Shown here: one piece after another, positions 13,059 through 24,403 of the stretch
How the letters are laid out: each line of letters begins with the position of its first letter
Position numbering within the stretch: position 1 is the stretch's first letter
Notes under the pieces: model-generated
What the model was told of the DNA's origin: nothing
Seen by the model: the letters and a program-made list of their open reading frames with translations, nothing else
The model's database searches: none
Made by a program: the position numbers and the translations under genes
Source of the DNA: Fomes fomentarius
Taxonomy: Eukaryota; Basidiomycota; Agaricomycetes; Polyporales; Polyporaceae
Direction: 5' to 3'
DNA: 64,000 nucleotides
NCBI GenBank assembly: GCA_022606135.1
Contig: JABYQN010000007.1
Coordinates: 186,001-250,000, forward strand

Positions 13059-14985
13059 TCAATCATCTTCGCTTGAGGTAACCTGCACAGACGTCATCGC
13101 AGCGGAGAAGTCCAGCAACGACGGCACGCTTGCAGTCATAGCCGCATCCGACGCTGCGCGCGCACGCTCACGCAGCACACCCCATTGCACCCACCAGTCG
13201 TCCGCCTCGTCTTCACAGTCATACCCGAAGATGATTCGGTACTCCTCCCAGACACTCTCGACGCCGCCCTCACCGTCGAGCACATTTTGACCCTTTGCAT
13301 GCTTCGCGCGCATCGAGGCGTCGCGCTGCTCCGCGTCGGGCCCGTCCGCGGTCATGAAGAACACGCTCGCGAACTCCCCAGAGCGTACTGCGCGTACACG
13401 GTCTTGTCGTAGCTCTTGGAAAGCATAAAGGAAGCTTTCGATTTGGTGCTCTTCGGACAGGTGCGAGAAGAGCTTCGCAAGGACTGCACCATCTTCTACT
13501 GCCATTGCGGTAGCCTGAATTGTCGATGGCTGGTGGAAAGGCTTTGTGTTAGTGCCCCATCGCAAGACGTCTCCTCAACACTTACGGGGAATGGATGCGC
13601 AGCTTCACCAATAAGTACCAGCCGCCCGTCGTCCGATACCCAGTCTTCTAAGTCTTGGTGCTCTCGCACTGAGACACGCACTGCTTTCCGAGCGCCGCGC
13701 ACAGCTATGCGAAGTCTTCCATTACGCACTTAGCATACCTATCAAACATCTGAGAAAACCTACACTTACTTCTGTGTTATCACACCTGCGACGTGCAGAA
13801 CATCGATTGACGGCTCGTCGCCGTACTTGCCATCACCGCCGGCGATGTCTGGGGCATATATTTGCATTGCGACGTCTTTCGATCCACGCTGCATCTATAT
13901 AAGCGCTGTCGTACAAACCTGCGCCGAAGTAACGGGCACTCACAATTGGATATGCGACGACAGCATGTTCGGCTCCGAAAGCGACGAATTGACCGTTCTG
14001 CTGCGCCGATGATTAGAGACCCTTTGAAGACGAAGGGTTTGAACAAGGCACGGCGCACCCTCTCAGAAAATTTCAACGCGTACTCAGGTACGGAGTCCTT
14101 GGATATGGTCGTACTGGTGTTCCATGTGAGTTTCGGTCAAGGAGGATAGCATCCGTCACTCACTCGTATACTGCAAGACCAGTGGGGACGCCGACGTCTT
14201 TCCGACCGAGGAGCGCCTCCCTTGACGGACCATGCTCACCATCCGCACCCACGAGCACATCCGCGAAAAGCGTCTCGCCGGAGGCTAATGTGACTTCGCG
14301 CTCTTCTACGTCAATATCTTTGACACTCGCATTGTACCGCACTTCCACCCCTTGTGCGGTTGCAGCGTCATATAGGATGTCGTAGAGCTCAGCGTGCTAG
14401 GGATAATACAGAATCAGGATGCATTCATAGTGAAGAAATGGCAGAACGAGCGTACCGAAAGCATCAGGAACATTCCTCGCGTCTCCTTCAGCATATCTTC
14501 GTCCCAGACATGTGGACCCAGCATATCGCCGGTCTCATCTGAGGAACGATCAGGATAGGAAGAGTTGAAGAAAATCAGGGAAGCGTACACTTCATGAAAA
14601 GGAGTCTTGTTGTGACGGAAGCCTTCTTCAGCAGAATGTCCCTCATGCCCCAGTGGAACAGAATCTTGGAGAGATTTGGGGGTAGACGAATGCCACCCTC
14701 CCCACGCTGCATACCACACCGGTCAGATAGGCCATGAACGTGAACAACTGGGAACGTACTGCTGCAGCCCTATTCGTCGCTCTCTCGAGTACTAGTGGAT
14801 GATGTCCGACGCGTCGAAGAGCGAGAGCACACGCAAGCCCAGCGATGCCTAGAAGCACGAAGGTAGTTCAGCGCAGTCAGACGACAACACACAAGGTCTG
14901 CCCTACCTCCGCCAACGATCAGGAAACTGATCGGGTAGCTCGTCTGGGCGGGGTTCGATCGAGAGGACTGCGGATCGCGAGACAT
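13059..14985 (-). CDS. FAD-dependent monooxygenase, salicylate hydroxylase-like
   Basis: A flavin hydroxylase of the PF01494 type using NAD(P)H and O2 on an unknown aromatic substrate. The ATG at 14985 starts MSRDPQSS; PISFLIVGGG joins across an intron to IAGLACALALRRVGHHPLVL, giving the GxGxxG FAD-binding fold. Then come NLSKILFHWGMRD, AELYDILYDAA, and FADVLVGADGEHGPSREALL, the second FAD/NADPH-binding DG motif. The C-terminal flavin motif reads GRLVLIGEAAHPFP, then STIQATAMAVEDGAVLAKLF after an intron. The usual sequence is GDAAHP; here Asp is replaced by Glu. The tail after LRQDRVRAVR is long and acidic, ending TSSEDD. About nine small introns are needed; some joins (13740-14160) are approximate. 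There are no biosynthetic-cluster neighbours. Confidence 0.85.
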
Positions 14986-16625
14986 GAGCACACGAAGACG
15001 AAAGGAGACAAGACAAGGCGGGGTAGAGGCAAGAGTGCGAGAAAGGGTCGAAACGGGACAGTAGTGAAGGTCTCAAGGATCGACATCGCGACACGTACTT
15101 CAGCAGTGACAGTCATTGTGTGGAATCAGTTTCAGGACCGTAGTCGATAGGGGTCGCGCGGGACAAGAATGGACTCGTCGAAACACGGCGAGGTCAGTAT
15201 AAATCACTTGCATAAGCCTCGCTTGAGCCTAGTGATGGCATCGGGGGCAGGCGAGCCTGTTCAGGCTGGGGGCGGGACCCCATTGATCAATCTGCAGGTC
15301 GCGCCTCCGCGAGCCGGCACGACAACAAGAGGGGGCTGAGGATGCCGGGGCGTTGTAGCGAGGCACCTGGGGTTCGACGGAGGCCCATACATGACAGGCC
15401 CGGGTCCGCGGGGCGGAAGCTTGAGTGTAAGACCCAGGCATCGGATGAATGTTTCCAGTGTAGCCGCGTGATATGACCTACGAACCAGGGTCAAACAACA
15501 AGACAGCGACAGGTGAGCGAGGCGCTGCGCAACCGTTCATGCTCATCCCAACAGTCCGTGCACACACACCTTTGTGAAGTGATACGCTCTCATTTAAGTA
15601 CGGGGCGCTCCAGCTCTTCGCCAACGATCCCCGATCAAAACGCTCTGATCCAAGCCTATCCGAGCTCATGCGCGTATGGGCCTCGCAGAATCGAGGACCC
15701 GGACCCCCGTACGCGCGCCGGCTATTGGAAGATCTTGGACATGGCAGAGACAAACGAATCACGGAGCGCCAACTGAACATTACTGCTTAATATCAGCCAT
15801 TTAGCCGTGCGTGACGGAAATCATTACGTACGTACAAAGATGAGACTTTGGCCAGTCTTCAAAATTACATACTTATGTTACTACCCGTCATTGATTTCTG
15901 GGTCGATGGAGGCGAGTCCTCACCAGACCATGATAAAGTGATGGATGCTGATATGTCGCTTGTATAAGTTGTATGCGATCATCGTGACCAGACTTCGCCC
16001 GTTGTGGTGAGAAGGCAGGAGGAGGAGCGAGAACATCGCACTCGCTCGGCGGACGGGATGGAACGGTCTAGACGGAGCGCCCGTGACGAGAGTGGTGGCG
16101 GTGCCGATAAATCTGGTTCTCGTACGCGTTAGAACAAGTTGAAGTTCGCCATCACCACCAGATTGACAATCCCGGGTGGTCCTTCTCGTTCGCCACCACA
16201 TTTTCCGCGCAAGAAGCGTTGAAGGCGCGCATACTGATACTTCGTCGACAGAGTACTCATAATCAACGGGGAATATTTGGTATTCTCCCCCATTAATCAC
16301 GGACCGCTCGATATTGACATGCAGTGATTACAGGATACATATTATCAATCCGGCCTCTATATTTGTCAGCAGTCGGTAAATCATCCGAGTCTACTTAAGT
16401 ATAGGGTGCGATTTATTTCCATCAGCGAGCTTCAAGTTCCGGCCTCCTCCAGACCCTCCAGATTATTTCGAGGGTGCTGATCGCTGCCTGGCCAAGCGTG
16501 AGTCGATTCTCGAAGTCTAGTAAAATGAAAGGCGTCCAGCTCACCTGAGCGCGCGCCAAGCTATCCAGGTCCTTGAACAAGTTTAGCCGAAGAGGAGAAG
16601 CTTGACGAAGACGCCTACGTAGACG
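14986..16625. other. Divergent spacer between monooxygenase and GST, no supported gene
   Basis: This holds the divergent promoters of the two flanking genes. Open frames at 15261-15494, 15478-15780 and 15513-15776 overlap on opposite strands and have no family features. I see no repeat or RNA gene. Confidence 0.5.
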
Positions 16626-17929
16626 ATGACGTCACTCCTCCCGCAGGCTATTCGAGTTCGCCCTTTGTCGCCGACAGCGATAGCGGCGACGTGCATCGCA
16701 GCCCGACAGTTAGGCGGAGCGTCTGTGAGAAGCTCGGTCTCGAGAACGACGTTAGGGCAGCGCTTCGCCCGCTATTCTACCGCTACTTCGCCGTCGAGCA
16801 AGCCCATCCAGCTGTACACCGCGGGCACGCCCAATGGCCACAAAGTCTCCATTCTTCTTGAGGAGCTGCAGGAGCAGTATGGCCTCAAGTACGAGTGCGT
16901 AATTCGTATGGCATTGCGTATGAGAACATGATGCGACCCGAGGGTATTCTGGGAAAACAGTCTGCACCCGATCGACATCAGGAAGGGAACGCAGAAGGAG
17001 CCATGGTTCATCAGGCTCAACCCCAACGGCCGTATTCCAGTAGCCGTCGACCCCAATCGTGGGGACTTTACGGTCTTCGAGACCGCAGCGATCCTTCTCT
17101 ACCTCGAGCAGCACTACGACACACAGCTCAAGTTCACTTTTGACCCGAAGACGAGGGCGAACGAGTACAGCGAGATGCTGCAGTGGATCTTCTTCACGGT
17201 GCGTGTGGCGTCCTGCCATCGTCACTGTTCTCCCAGACACGACTTACACATGCTCTGCCCAACAATCGCACGACTGCGTCCGTTGTCCTGGCATCTGTCT
17301 TGGCATTCACAATGACACCTCTCGCAGCATGGAGGAATCGGTCCGATGCAGGGCCAAGGTAAGCAGCAGCACCAGGTCACCCGGCGCACCATACCATGCA
17401 TGACGCAGGAGAACTCACCCTGATCTCGCTCTTAGCCAATCACTTTGTCAAGTTTGCGCCCGAGGACATCCCGTATGCAAAGAAGCGTACGTCATGGCCA
17501 CCCTCCAGGCGCACTGCCTGCTGCGTGGCAATGCGCTGACGCGTCCTGGCGTCCCTCTAGGCTATCTAGATGAGACCAAGAGGCTGTATGGTGTCCTGAA
17601 CATCCGTCTGGACGGCAGGGATTGGCTCGCGGGGCCCGGTCGTGGGAGCTATAGCATTGCGGATATCAACGCCTATCCTTGGTGCGTGCGCGTCCACGCT
17701 CTCCTCTTGAACCGAGTGCGGTTTTGGAATTGATACGTCCCTCACAGGGTGTCGGCCCACGGCTTCACAGGCATCGAGAGCATAGAGGAATGGCCTCACG
17801 TCAAGGTCAGTATCATGACTGGTACCAAGCAGAACTTGAGTGGCAAACTCACCTTCGGTTTTCTCGCAGGCATGGGTCGACCGCACAGCAGAGCGTCCGG
17901 CAGTGAGGGCAGGGATGCAGGTCCCGTAG
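16626..17929 (+). CDS. Ure2p-like glutathione S-transferase with probable mitochondrial presequence
   Basis: Conjugates glutathione to electrophiles or reduces disulfides/peroxides. Seven exons (16626-16894, 16961-17198, 17328-17358, 17436-17486, 17561-17681, 17748-17805, 17870-17929) sum to exactly 275 codons plus stop. The first about 55 residues are basic and Ser/Arg-rich ([32 protein letters not shown]), resembling a mitochondrial targeting sequence, unlike the usual cytosolic forms of about 210-240 aa. The GST N-domain has [20 protein letters not shown] (Asn as in Ure2p-type), then [41 protein letters not shown]. The C-domain has [38 protein letters not shown] and [20 protein letters not shown]. 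Divergent from the monooxygenase gene. Family call is firm; targeting is inferred. Confidence 0.93.
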
Positions 17930-18511
17930 ATTCAGAGCACGGTACTTATGACGCAGTCTCCCTAGCGGATGACGGGGATGACGAGCGCACGGCTCATCGG
18001 GTATGAATTAGAACAGAACGTCTGTCGCCTAATCAGCCCAAATATAGAGAAAGGTCAGCACCCCATCCATCATCGTCATACTAGGGGCGTGGCGGTCAGG
18101 CTGAGAGCATGCATTCGCCGAGTGACCGATATGCTATGGTACATCGCGTAAGGCATGGGGGTGGGATACAAAAGTAGGGATATTATCCGCGCGATTCCTT
18201 GGTGTGTGTACTGCATCTGTGGGCCCGTCCCGCAGAGATAAGGGCCAATGTGATCCTGTCCGTAATATATCGTGATATCCTACAGGGGCACTTCTTATAA
18301 TGATATTTTGGGGGCTGGTTCAAGTAGCACGGGTGGACTGTTAGAATGTGCATTCACAATAAATGAAGGCGAAGCGGAAGCCATCGGTGACGACGTACCA
18401 TGGATGCCTCGAATAATAGAATAGAGGCCAGGAAAAGCAGAGACACAGCGCCTACGATAGAGGGTCTGGGCGTAAGGGATGGAATAGCCGAGTAACGAGC
18501 ATAAAACTAAC

Positions 18512-18736
18512 TTATTCGTCGTTGGGGGATTCGGCCTCAGTGCGATTATTGGAGGCGCCGTCGCTCCGAGGTCGCACCTCTTCGCTTGGGGTAGTAGGAG
18601 ATACGTCCGACTGAGGGAGAGAGCAGTCCTCACCCGCTTCCAGCTTCTTGCTGAGCTCCATCCAGAGCTCGAGGGTATACTGGTGCATGTCGCGGGAATA
18701 CTCCAAGAGCGCGTAGTGAGTTGGCTCCTGCGGCAT
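18512..18736 (-). CDS. Small acidic protein, 74 aa, unknown
   Basis: A single-exon frame from ATG (18736) to TAA (18512). The first half is a likely helix (HYALLEYSRDMHQYTLELWM, then ELSKKLEAG), the second half is polar and acidic with many Ser/Pro/Glu (PTTPSEEVRPRSDGA, TEAESPNDE). No signal peptide or TM. Regular codon usage and the helix-plus-tail shape suggest a real gene, although I know no family. It is convergent with the GST gene. A larger antisense-frame ORF (18295-18873) across the same place looks like its shadow. Confidence 0.55.
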   Translation of the reverse strand: MPQEPTHYALLEYSRDMHQYTLELWMELSKKLEAGEDCSLPQSDVSPTTPSEEVRPRSDGASNNRTEAESPNDE

Positions 18737-20624
18737 GTTCGACGGAATTGGTGTGGAGGTCGGTTGGAGGGATGGCGGAAGGGCGTAGGTAGAGAGAGAG
18801 ATGGTGGATGGTGCAAGGAGAGAACGACAGAAATGTGTGACCGTATATCGAAGAGGGCAACTGGGCTAACCAATCAGCGTGGACGCGCCTTCGACTTTCG
18901 GGAGAGATGATCGATGATGCGGCCCGTTCCCATTATGAATCACCAGGGAACTTGCGGGAGAGCACCTACGTCATCACGCACTACTCCCGAGTGGGGCTTG
19001 GCGTCCTCTGTCCTCCCTCCTTCGTCACCTGCGCATGCATGCGGAGTTGGCGTCCTCCTCCGTCCCGCCGCACGCTCGTACGGAGAACGATTCCGTACGA
19101 CTCGGAGAGGCTGTTTTAGCATGACATTGACATAGTTCGTACTCTCCGCACCAGGGTCGACCAAGCCCGTCCTCTCTAGACTCTGACACGCTCGTCTAGA
19201 TCTGCACGCCGTGCGGAGGTCCACTACTTAGCACAACTTACACCACCACCGACAACAGGAGCCCGTGGGATTGGATCTATACAATTCAGCTAGAAGACGA
19301 ATAGTCAAGGTCCCACTCCACTTCCTACATGCGATAGCAAACACTCGGCACGAACACGGTGTGGCGGAATTTCAAGTTTGTGATCCTTTACACGCTTCTA
19401 ACGCGCTCCCGTGCCCTTCGAGCGCCTCCTTGTAGGGTAGCATGAGCATTCCGCTAGAAACTCTGTGGCACGACACCATGTCCGCGTTTGTGGCATGCCC
19501 ACGGATCATTCGAGAAGGCTTCAGTAATCCTCATTTCGCCGCATGAATACCGCGAGGCGAGACAAACAAACTCAGATGCGAAATCGTGCGTCTGTGTGAA
19601 AAGAGGGTACGAACTGGTACGAACAGATGAACTCGAGCTCACCAATCACGATCATGGAGGTCGCTGGAACGTCCACCCTGCATACACAATGATCCGCGTA
19701 CAACTTCCTATTGTACGGCTGCGGAAGCGACAACATTGCAGCGGCACAACGACCTCCAACTCTTGATGCATGGAACGAGGATCTAGAAGCCGACACAGCC
19801 GGGAAACACACCTTGATCATTGTGCGTTCATAGTGACTGACAGTGAAGAGTGAACGAGTTTGACTCAATTCGTATAGATGCTTGCAGTCCATGCTATGAC
19901 TCATCGGTGAAAGCGGGTGCTTTAAGATGATGCTGGTAGACATTGGCCACTTGTTAGACGTTGTCCCGTCCGTACGGGAGGTGGAACTACTAGTACTAGC
20001 ATAGTGTATCGGGGAAGTTAGATGAAGGGTCATATGACAATGTAGCGCATTAATGTAGGTCATGCACAACTATGCGATCGCAATGTGTGTTGATCATGAG
20101 ATACAAGACCTCGCCAAATACGTTTCACCATATATACGAGTACTGTGGACGCTTCTTTAGTCACCGTGAAGCTTGGAGGGTAGCAATGCATGGTTTTACG
20201 TACCGTGCCATGTCGGCTGGTCAGTAACCAGCTTGACAGGCCAAGTAGCACTGGCCACCCCAATGCACCCGTCCCTCTATAAGGTCAGCCTGTCGCGGTC
20301 TATGGTTGAAGGTGTTGTAACTTAAGGTGCCGGTGTCCAAGGTAATATCATAATGATCGGCGGCCTAGTGACCCAGCCGGCAAGAGTCGGACATGACAAC
20401 TGAATATAATTGCTCACATGCACATACAGCCTACACAGCACTTTGACCTGATTGTCCACATACATACTGAAGAACGGGGGAACAGCGTGTTTTAGCGCTT
20501 GCGAAGATGTCATGAAGTGACAGGAAGTGACAGATATCTGTCACGGACGCTGTGATGCGTGTGACAGCAGCAGTCCTTGAGCCGTCGCGGTGAACTCGAC
20601 CAGCACATCCACGGTCCGGCAGCC
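18737..20624. other. Spacer of 1.9 kb, no supported gene
   Basis: All open frames here are short and lack family features. The longest, 19572-20069 on the minus strand (165 codons, rich in Ser/Thr/His), has no recognisable domain. The last few hundred bases are the mL58 promoter. Confidence 0.5.
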
Positions 20625-21161
20625 ATGAAACCTCGACTGTCCCTCCCGTTGAGGTTCTCTCGCTCGTACGCCACACGCCTCCCAGAGCGACCACCATACC
20701 GCGCTCCGGACCCGCTGCACAACAATCCCAGCGCAGTCTACCAGGAGCTCCCCGAGAATGCGACCTTCATCCACCGACCGCCCCCGACTGCGCCCACGCC
20801 GCACTCCTACACCACCTCACCCACCTCACCTCTTTTACAGCCGTCTGTTACGCCTGTAGATGGACCGCTGCCGCCGAATTTGTGGAAGGACAAGGGCGAG
20901 AAGCCGCGTGTGTCTGACGAGGACCTCGAGAAAATCCGCCGGCTGCGGAGGGAGAACCCTACGGAGTGGACGCGCGGCAGGCTCGCGAAGGAGTTCAACT
21001 GCACGACGTGGTTCATTGGGAAGGTCACGTCGCTGAAGGGTCCTGACCGCCGTCAGGCGCTGGAGGCGAGGGATCACGAGCATGAGGAGTTCCGGGAGAA
21101 GTGGGGAGAGAGGAGGAGGCTCAATGCGGATATCAGGAAGAAGCGCAAGGAGTTCTGGTAG
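20625..21161 (+). CDS. MRPL20: Mitochondrial large-subunit ribosomal protein mL58 (MrpL20)
   Basis: A component of the fungal mitochondrial large ribosomal subunit. Start at ATG 20625 (MKPRLSLPLRFSRSYATRLP) gives a basic presequence; an open frame extends upstream but only from a non-ATG codon. The family core is clear: LPENATFIHRPPP, PPNLWKDKGEKPRVSDEDLE, KIRRLRRENPTEWTRGRLAK, EFNCTTWFIGKVTSLKG, and a basic helical C-terminus (EEFREKWGERRRLNADIRKK). About 178 aa, no introns, normal size for the family. It lies about 530 bp upstream of UTP3 on the same strand; the two are probably separate transcripts. Confidence 0.93.
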   Translation: MKPRLSLPLRFSRSYATRLPERPPYRAPDPLHNNPSAVYQELPENATFIHRPPPTAPTPHSYTTSPTSPLLQPSVTPVDGPLPPNLWKDKGEKPRVSDEDLEKIRRLRRENPTEWTRGRLAKEFNCTTWFIGKVTSLKGPDRRQALEARDHEHEEFREKWGERRRLNADIRKKRKEFW

Positions 21162-21691
21162 ACATTGGGGCTTGCTCGAGCAGGTGAGAATGTCTGTCGT
21201 CGTGACTACGCAGTTCTTCCTTTACTTACGAGCTCTATGTCTGGGCTTTTGTCATTAGCATCGCACGCTCACTCAAATTCACGCTCACTCTCCTCTGTTA
21301 ATGTATAGCAATCTATTCAGGCAACCGTTCTGGCGCACCACATCTACGTCTGCTCCTACGTTACCCTCACTTTTCCTATCATGCCACATGCCCGAGTCAA
21401 GTGTATCCTTGATGGCAAGTAAGTCTTGCCATCGCTCAGCCACGATCGAGGGATACTTCAGCTTTTCGCTTGCTTGATGTCAAGATCGTCGTCTAAGCCA
21501 TAGTACGAGTGAATGAGCATGAAATGTATTGTGTGTCGACTTTCTGCATGTTTAGACGCTTGTAGGAAGTGAATCTCGATCGATCGTTCTCTCACGTGGG
21601 TTGAGAACTGGGCGCCTCAACATTTTGTGAGCGCCGGCTTCGCGTGCCAAAATCGCGACCTCGACTCCGAGTCCGTTCATCTCCTGAAACC
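21162..21691. other. mL58-UTP3 intergenic region
   Basis: Contains the 3' end of mL58 and the UTP3 promoter. No gene is seen. Confidence 0.5.
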
Positions 21692-24031
21692 ATGGTTCGT
21701 CGTCGTTCAGGAAAGTCGAAGGCAGCTGCAGGCAAGCCGCGAGGCATTGACCGGAAGGAAAGCAAGATTAAACGATGGAACAAGGCCTCGGACATCCCAT
21801 TAGACGAGGAGGACCAGTGTACGTTCCAACTCTTGTGCCGATACTGCACGCGCGTGCTTATATGTTGGGTAGTCCATGCATCTAGAGACAAAATCCTCCT
21901 TGAAGGAAACGATGAAGGAAGCGATGACGGCGATGAGGACGAGGTGTTCGCGCTGAAAGGCATGCCCCAGGACTCCGAGTCGGACGACGACGACGACGAC
22001 GAGCAAGGCGGTGATGAAGAAGATGACATCCACGACTTGCACTACGCTGCTGCTGAGAAGGACAAGAGGAAGAAAAAAGCGAAAGGAAAGGGGAACAAGG
22101 GCAAGGGCAAGGGCAAGGAGGAAGAATCCGACGAGGAGTCAGAGTCAGAGTCGGAGGAGGAAGAGGGCTGGGGTGCGAAGAAGTCCGCGTACTACGCGTC
22201 GAACGCGGAGCAGATTGAGTCGGACGACGAGGAGGCGAACGAGCTGGAGGAACAAGAGGCACGCAGGTTACAGGCGAAGGTCAGGGACACTATGGTGGAG
22301 GATGACTTTGGCTTGGGAGATGTCGTTGAAGGTCTGCCGGAAGATGACGGGTATGTTCTCTGTTCAACCACCCTCGTTCTGTCCCTTATTCTCTTGAAGA
22401 TTTGTGGACGAACCCGCACAGGCCGTCGTCCAGCAATTGCCTCAGGACAAGCCGTCTTTGTTACGACATCTTGAAAAGACGAACCCAGAAGCCCTGGCCC
22501 TGGCGAACGACTGGGAAGATGTCGCTTATAATCTCGTCAAGTCGAAGAGTAAGATTGAGAAGTGGGTATCTTCATTTCGTTGTCCGAGTAGTGCAGTCTA
22601 ATGAGGTACACAGATTGCAAGCAGTGGCCCCAGAGTCACCGACTCTCAGCATGATGTACCTACATTACCGTATGTCGTCCCTATGCCGCAGTGTAGTACC
22701 CACAGCTGACCATAACCACAGAGGCACTGTTGACCTACGCAACAACACTCGCATACTACCTACATCTTCGCACAAGCGAGAAGTACGCCCAGCGGCCCGA
22801 CCTCCTCCAGTCCCACCCCATCCTTCCTCGCCTCCTTACCCTCAAGCAGTCTCTCCATACGTTAGAAGAGCTCGACTTCGCCGCATCAGACGACTCCGAC
22901 CTGAGCGACATCGACGATGAAGACGAGAGCGAGCTCGACTGGATGTCCGACGCGCAGGACCTCTGGTCCGGAAACAACACGCTCAAAAGGAAGGGCAAGG
23001 GCCTCGAGCAGAACGAACTCGCAGAGCTATTGCGCGAGGCGAGCCTGCTCCTGGACGCCGATGACGTCCCACAGCCAAAGGACAAGACAAAAGCAAAGGC
23101 GAAGCGGAAGACGAAGGCGGCCGCGTCGACCGAGGATCCCGAGCCGCCGAAGAAGAAGCGCAAGGCGGTCATGCCCATCTTCGACCTCGTCGAGCCCGAG
23201 CTCGCTCCGTCCAAGGCGAAGTCAAAGCCCAAGTCGAAGGACAAGAACCAGGGCAAGCCTTCTGCACCTGCCGAGGACGTTTACGGCGAGGCGTCCGCCC
23301 TCGATGTCGCAGACGCGGCAGACAAGAAGGCTCGCAAGAAGTCGCTGCAGTTCCACGTCTCGCGCATCGAGAGCACCGCGGCGAGGCGTGCGGGTGCCCG
23401 CGCGGGTGCGATAGGCGGTGATGATGACATCCCGTACCGGGAGCGCAAGAGGGAGAAGGAGGCGCGGATCGCGAAGGAGGTGGCCAAGGCGCGTGCGCAA
23501 GGCGATGACCTGGACGACGTCGATCCTGAGCTCGAGTTCGATGCGGAGGGTGCTCCGGACAAGAAGAAAGGCAAGAAGCGGAGACGGGAAGAAGAAGACG
23601 ACGATGAGAGCGGCGGTAGCGGCGGGGAAGATGGGTACTATGACCTTGTGCGGCGTAAGTCGAAGGAGAACAAGGAGAAGAAGAAGCAGGAATACGAGGC
23701 CGCACTGGCTGCGTCTCGGTACGTTTTGTCCGCTACCTCTGTTATTGGGGCTTTTCGCTAACCCCTGAATATCATCTCCAGGCACATCGAGAAGGAGACT
23801 GTTGACGGCCCACGTTCGCTCACGCGTGCGATCCTCAAGAACAAGGGCCTCACGCCGAAGCGTTCAAAGAGTGTTCGTAACCCCCGAGTCAAGAAACGGC
23901 AGAAGTACGAGCAGGCGAAGAAAAAGGTTGCCTCTCAGAAGGCTGTCTATAAGGGTGGTGTGGACGCTAGCAAATACGGGGGCGAGAAGACAGGTATCTC
24001 GCAGACAATCAAGAGCATCCGGTTGTCCTAA
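21692..24031 (+). CDS. UTP3: Utp3/Sas10, SSU processome protein
   Basis: A nucleolar factor of the small-subunit processome needed for 18S rRNA maturation (also linked to silencing in yeast). ATG at 21692 gives MVRRRSGKSKAAAGKP. Exon 1 joins through a short intron to FHASRDKILLEG. Long acidic Ser/Glu/Asp and Lys tracts follow (near 21970-22170), typical of this family. The Sas10/Utp3/C1D core spans LLRHLEKTNPEALALANDWE, LVKSKSKIEK, ALLTYATTLAYYLHLR and HPILPRLLTLKQSLHTLEEL. The C-terminal Sas10 domain is RSLTRAILKNKGLTPKRSKS, NPRVKKRQKYEQAKKK and KTGISQTIKSIRLS, ending TAA (24029-24031). At least five introns. Low-complexity tracts make several spurious antisense frames. Confidence 0.94.
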
Positions 24032-24403
24032 ACTCCTTGTCTGTCATCCCGTGTCCTTGTAGTGACTGTTGTATCTCTCACTAATGTGCTCAATGTTACT
24101 GGCCGTAGAACTGGAACTCTCGTTCTCAAAACCACATCATACATGCAAGTGTTTGTGACATACAAGGCGTGCTCTAGTGATATAAGTTGAGGGTGACCAT
24201 GTTACTACAAGACGACTCCGCGTAATCCAACATATTCAATACGGTGATAACCGAACCGGGAGAGAACGCTACAAAACGATTTTGATGAACCCCGAAACAC
24301 GCTCGAACCTGAATCAACCGGCACAAGATCGAGCAGCGTCCATGACCCCATCCACATCCACGTCCATCGTCGAGATCGTCGCAATCAAGATAGGAAAGGG
24401 CAA

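Noticed and set aside
18295..18873. 192-codon minus-strand ORF
   Set aside because: It overlaps the better 74-aa frame and reads as Ser/Pro/Arg-rich noise with no domain.
22756..23785. Long antisense and alternate-frame ORFs across UTP3
   Set aside because: They arise from Lys/Glu/Asp low-complexity codons of UTP3 read in other frames (Arg/Ser/Pro-rich).
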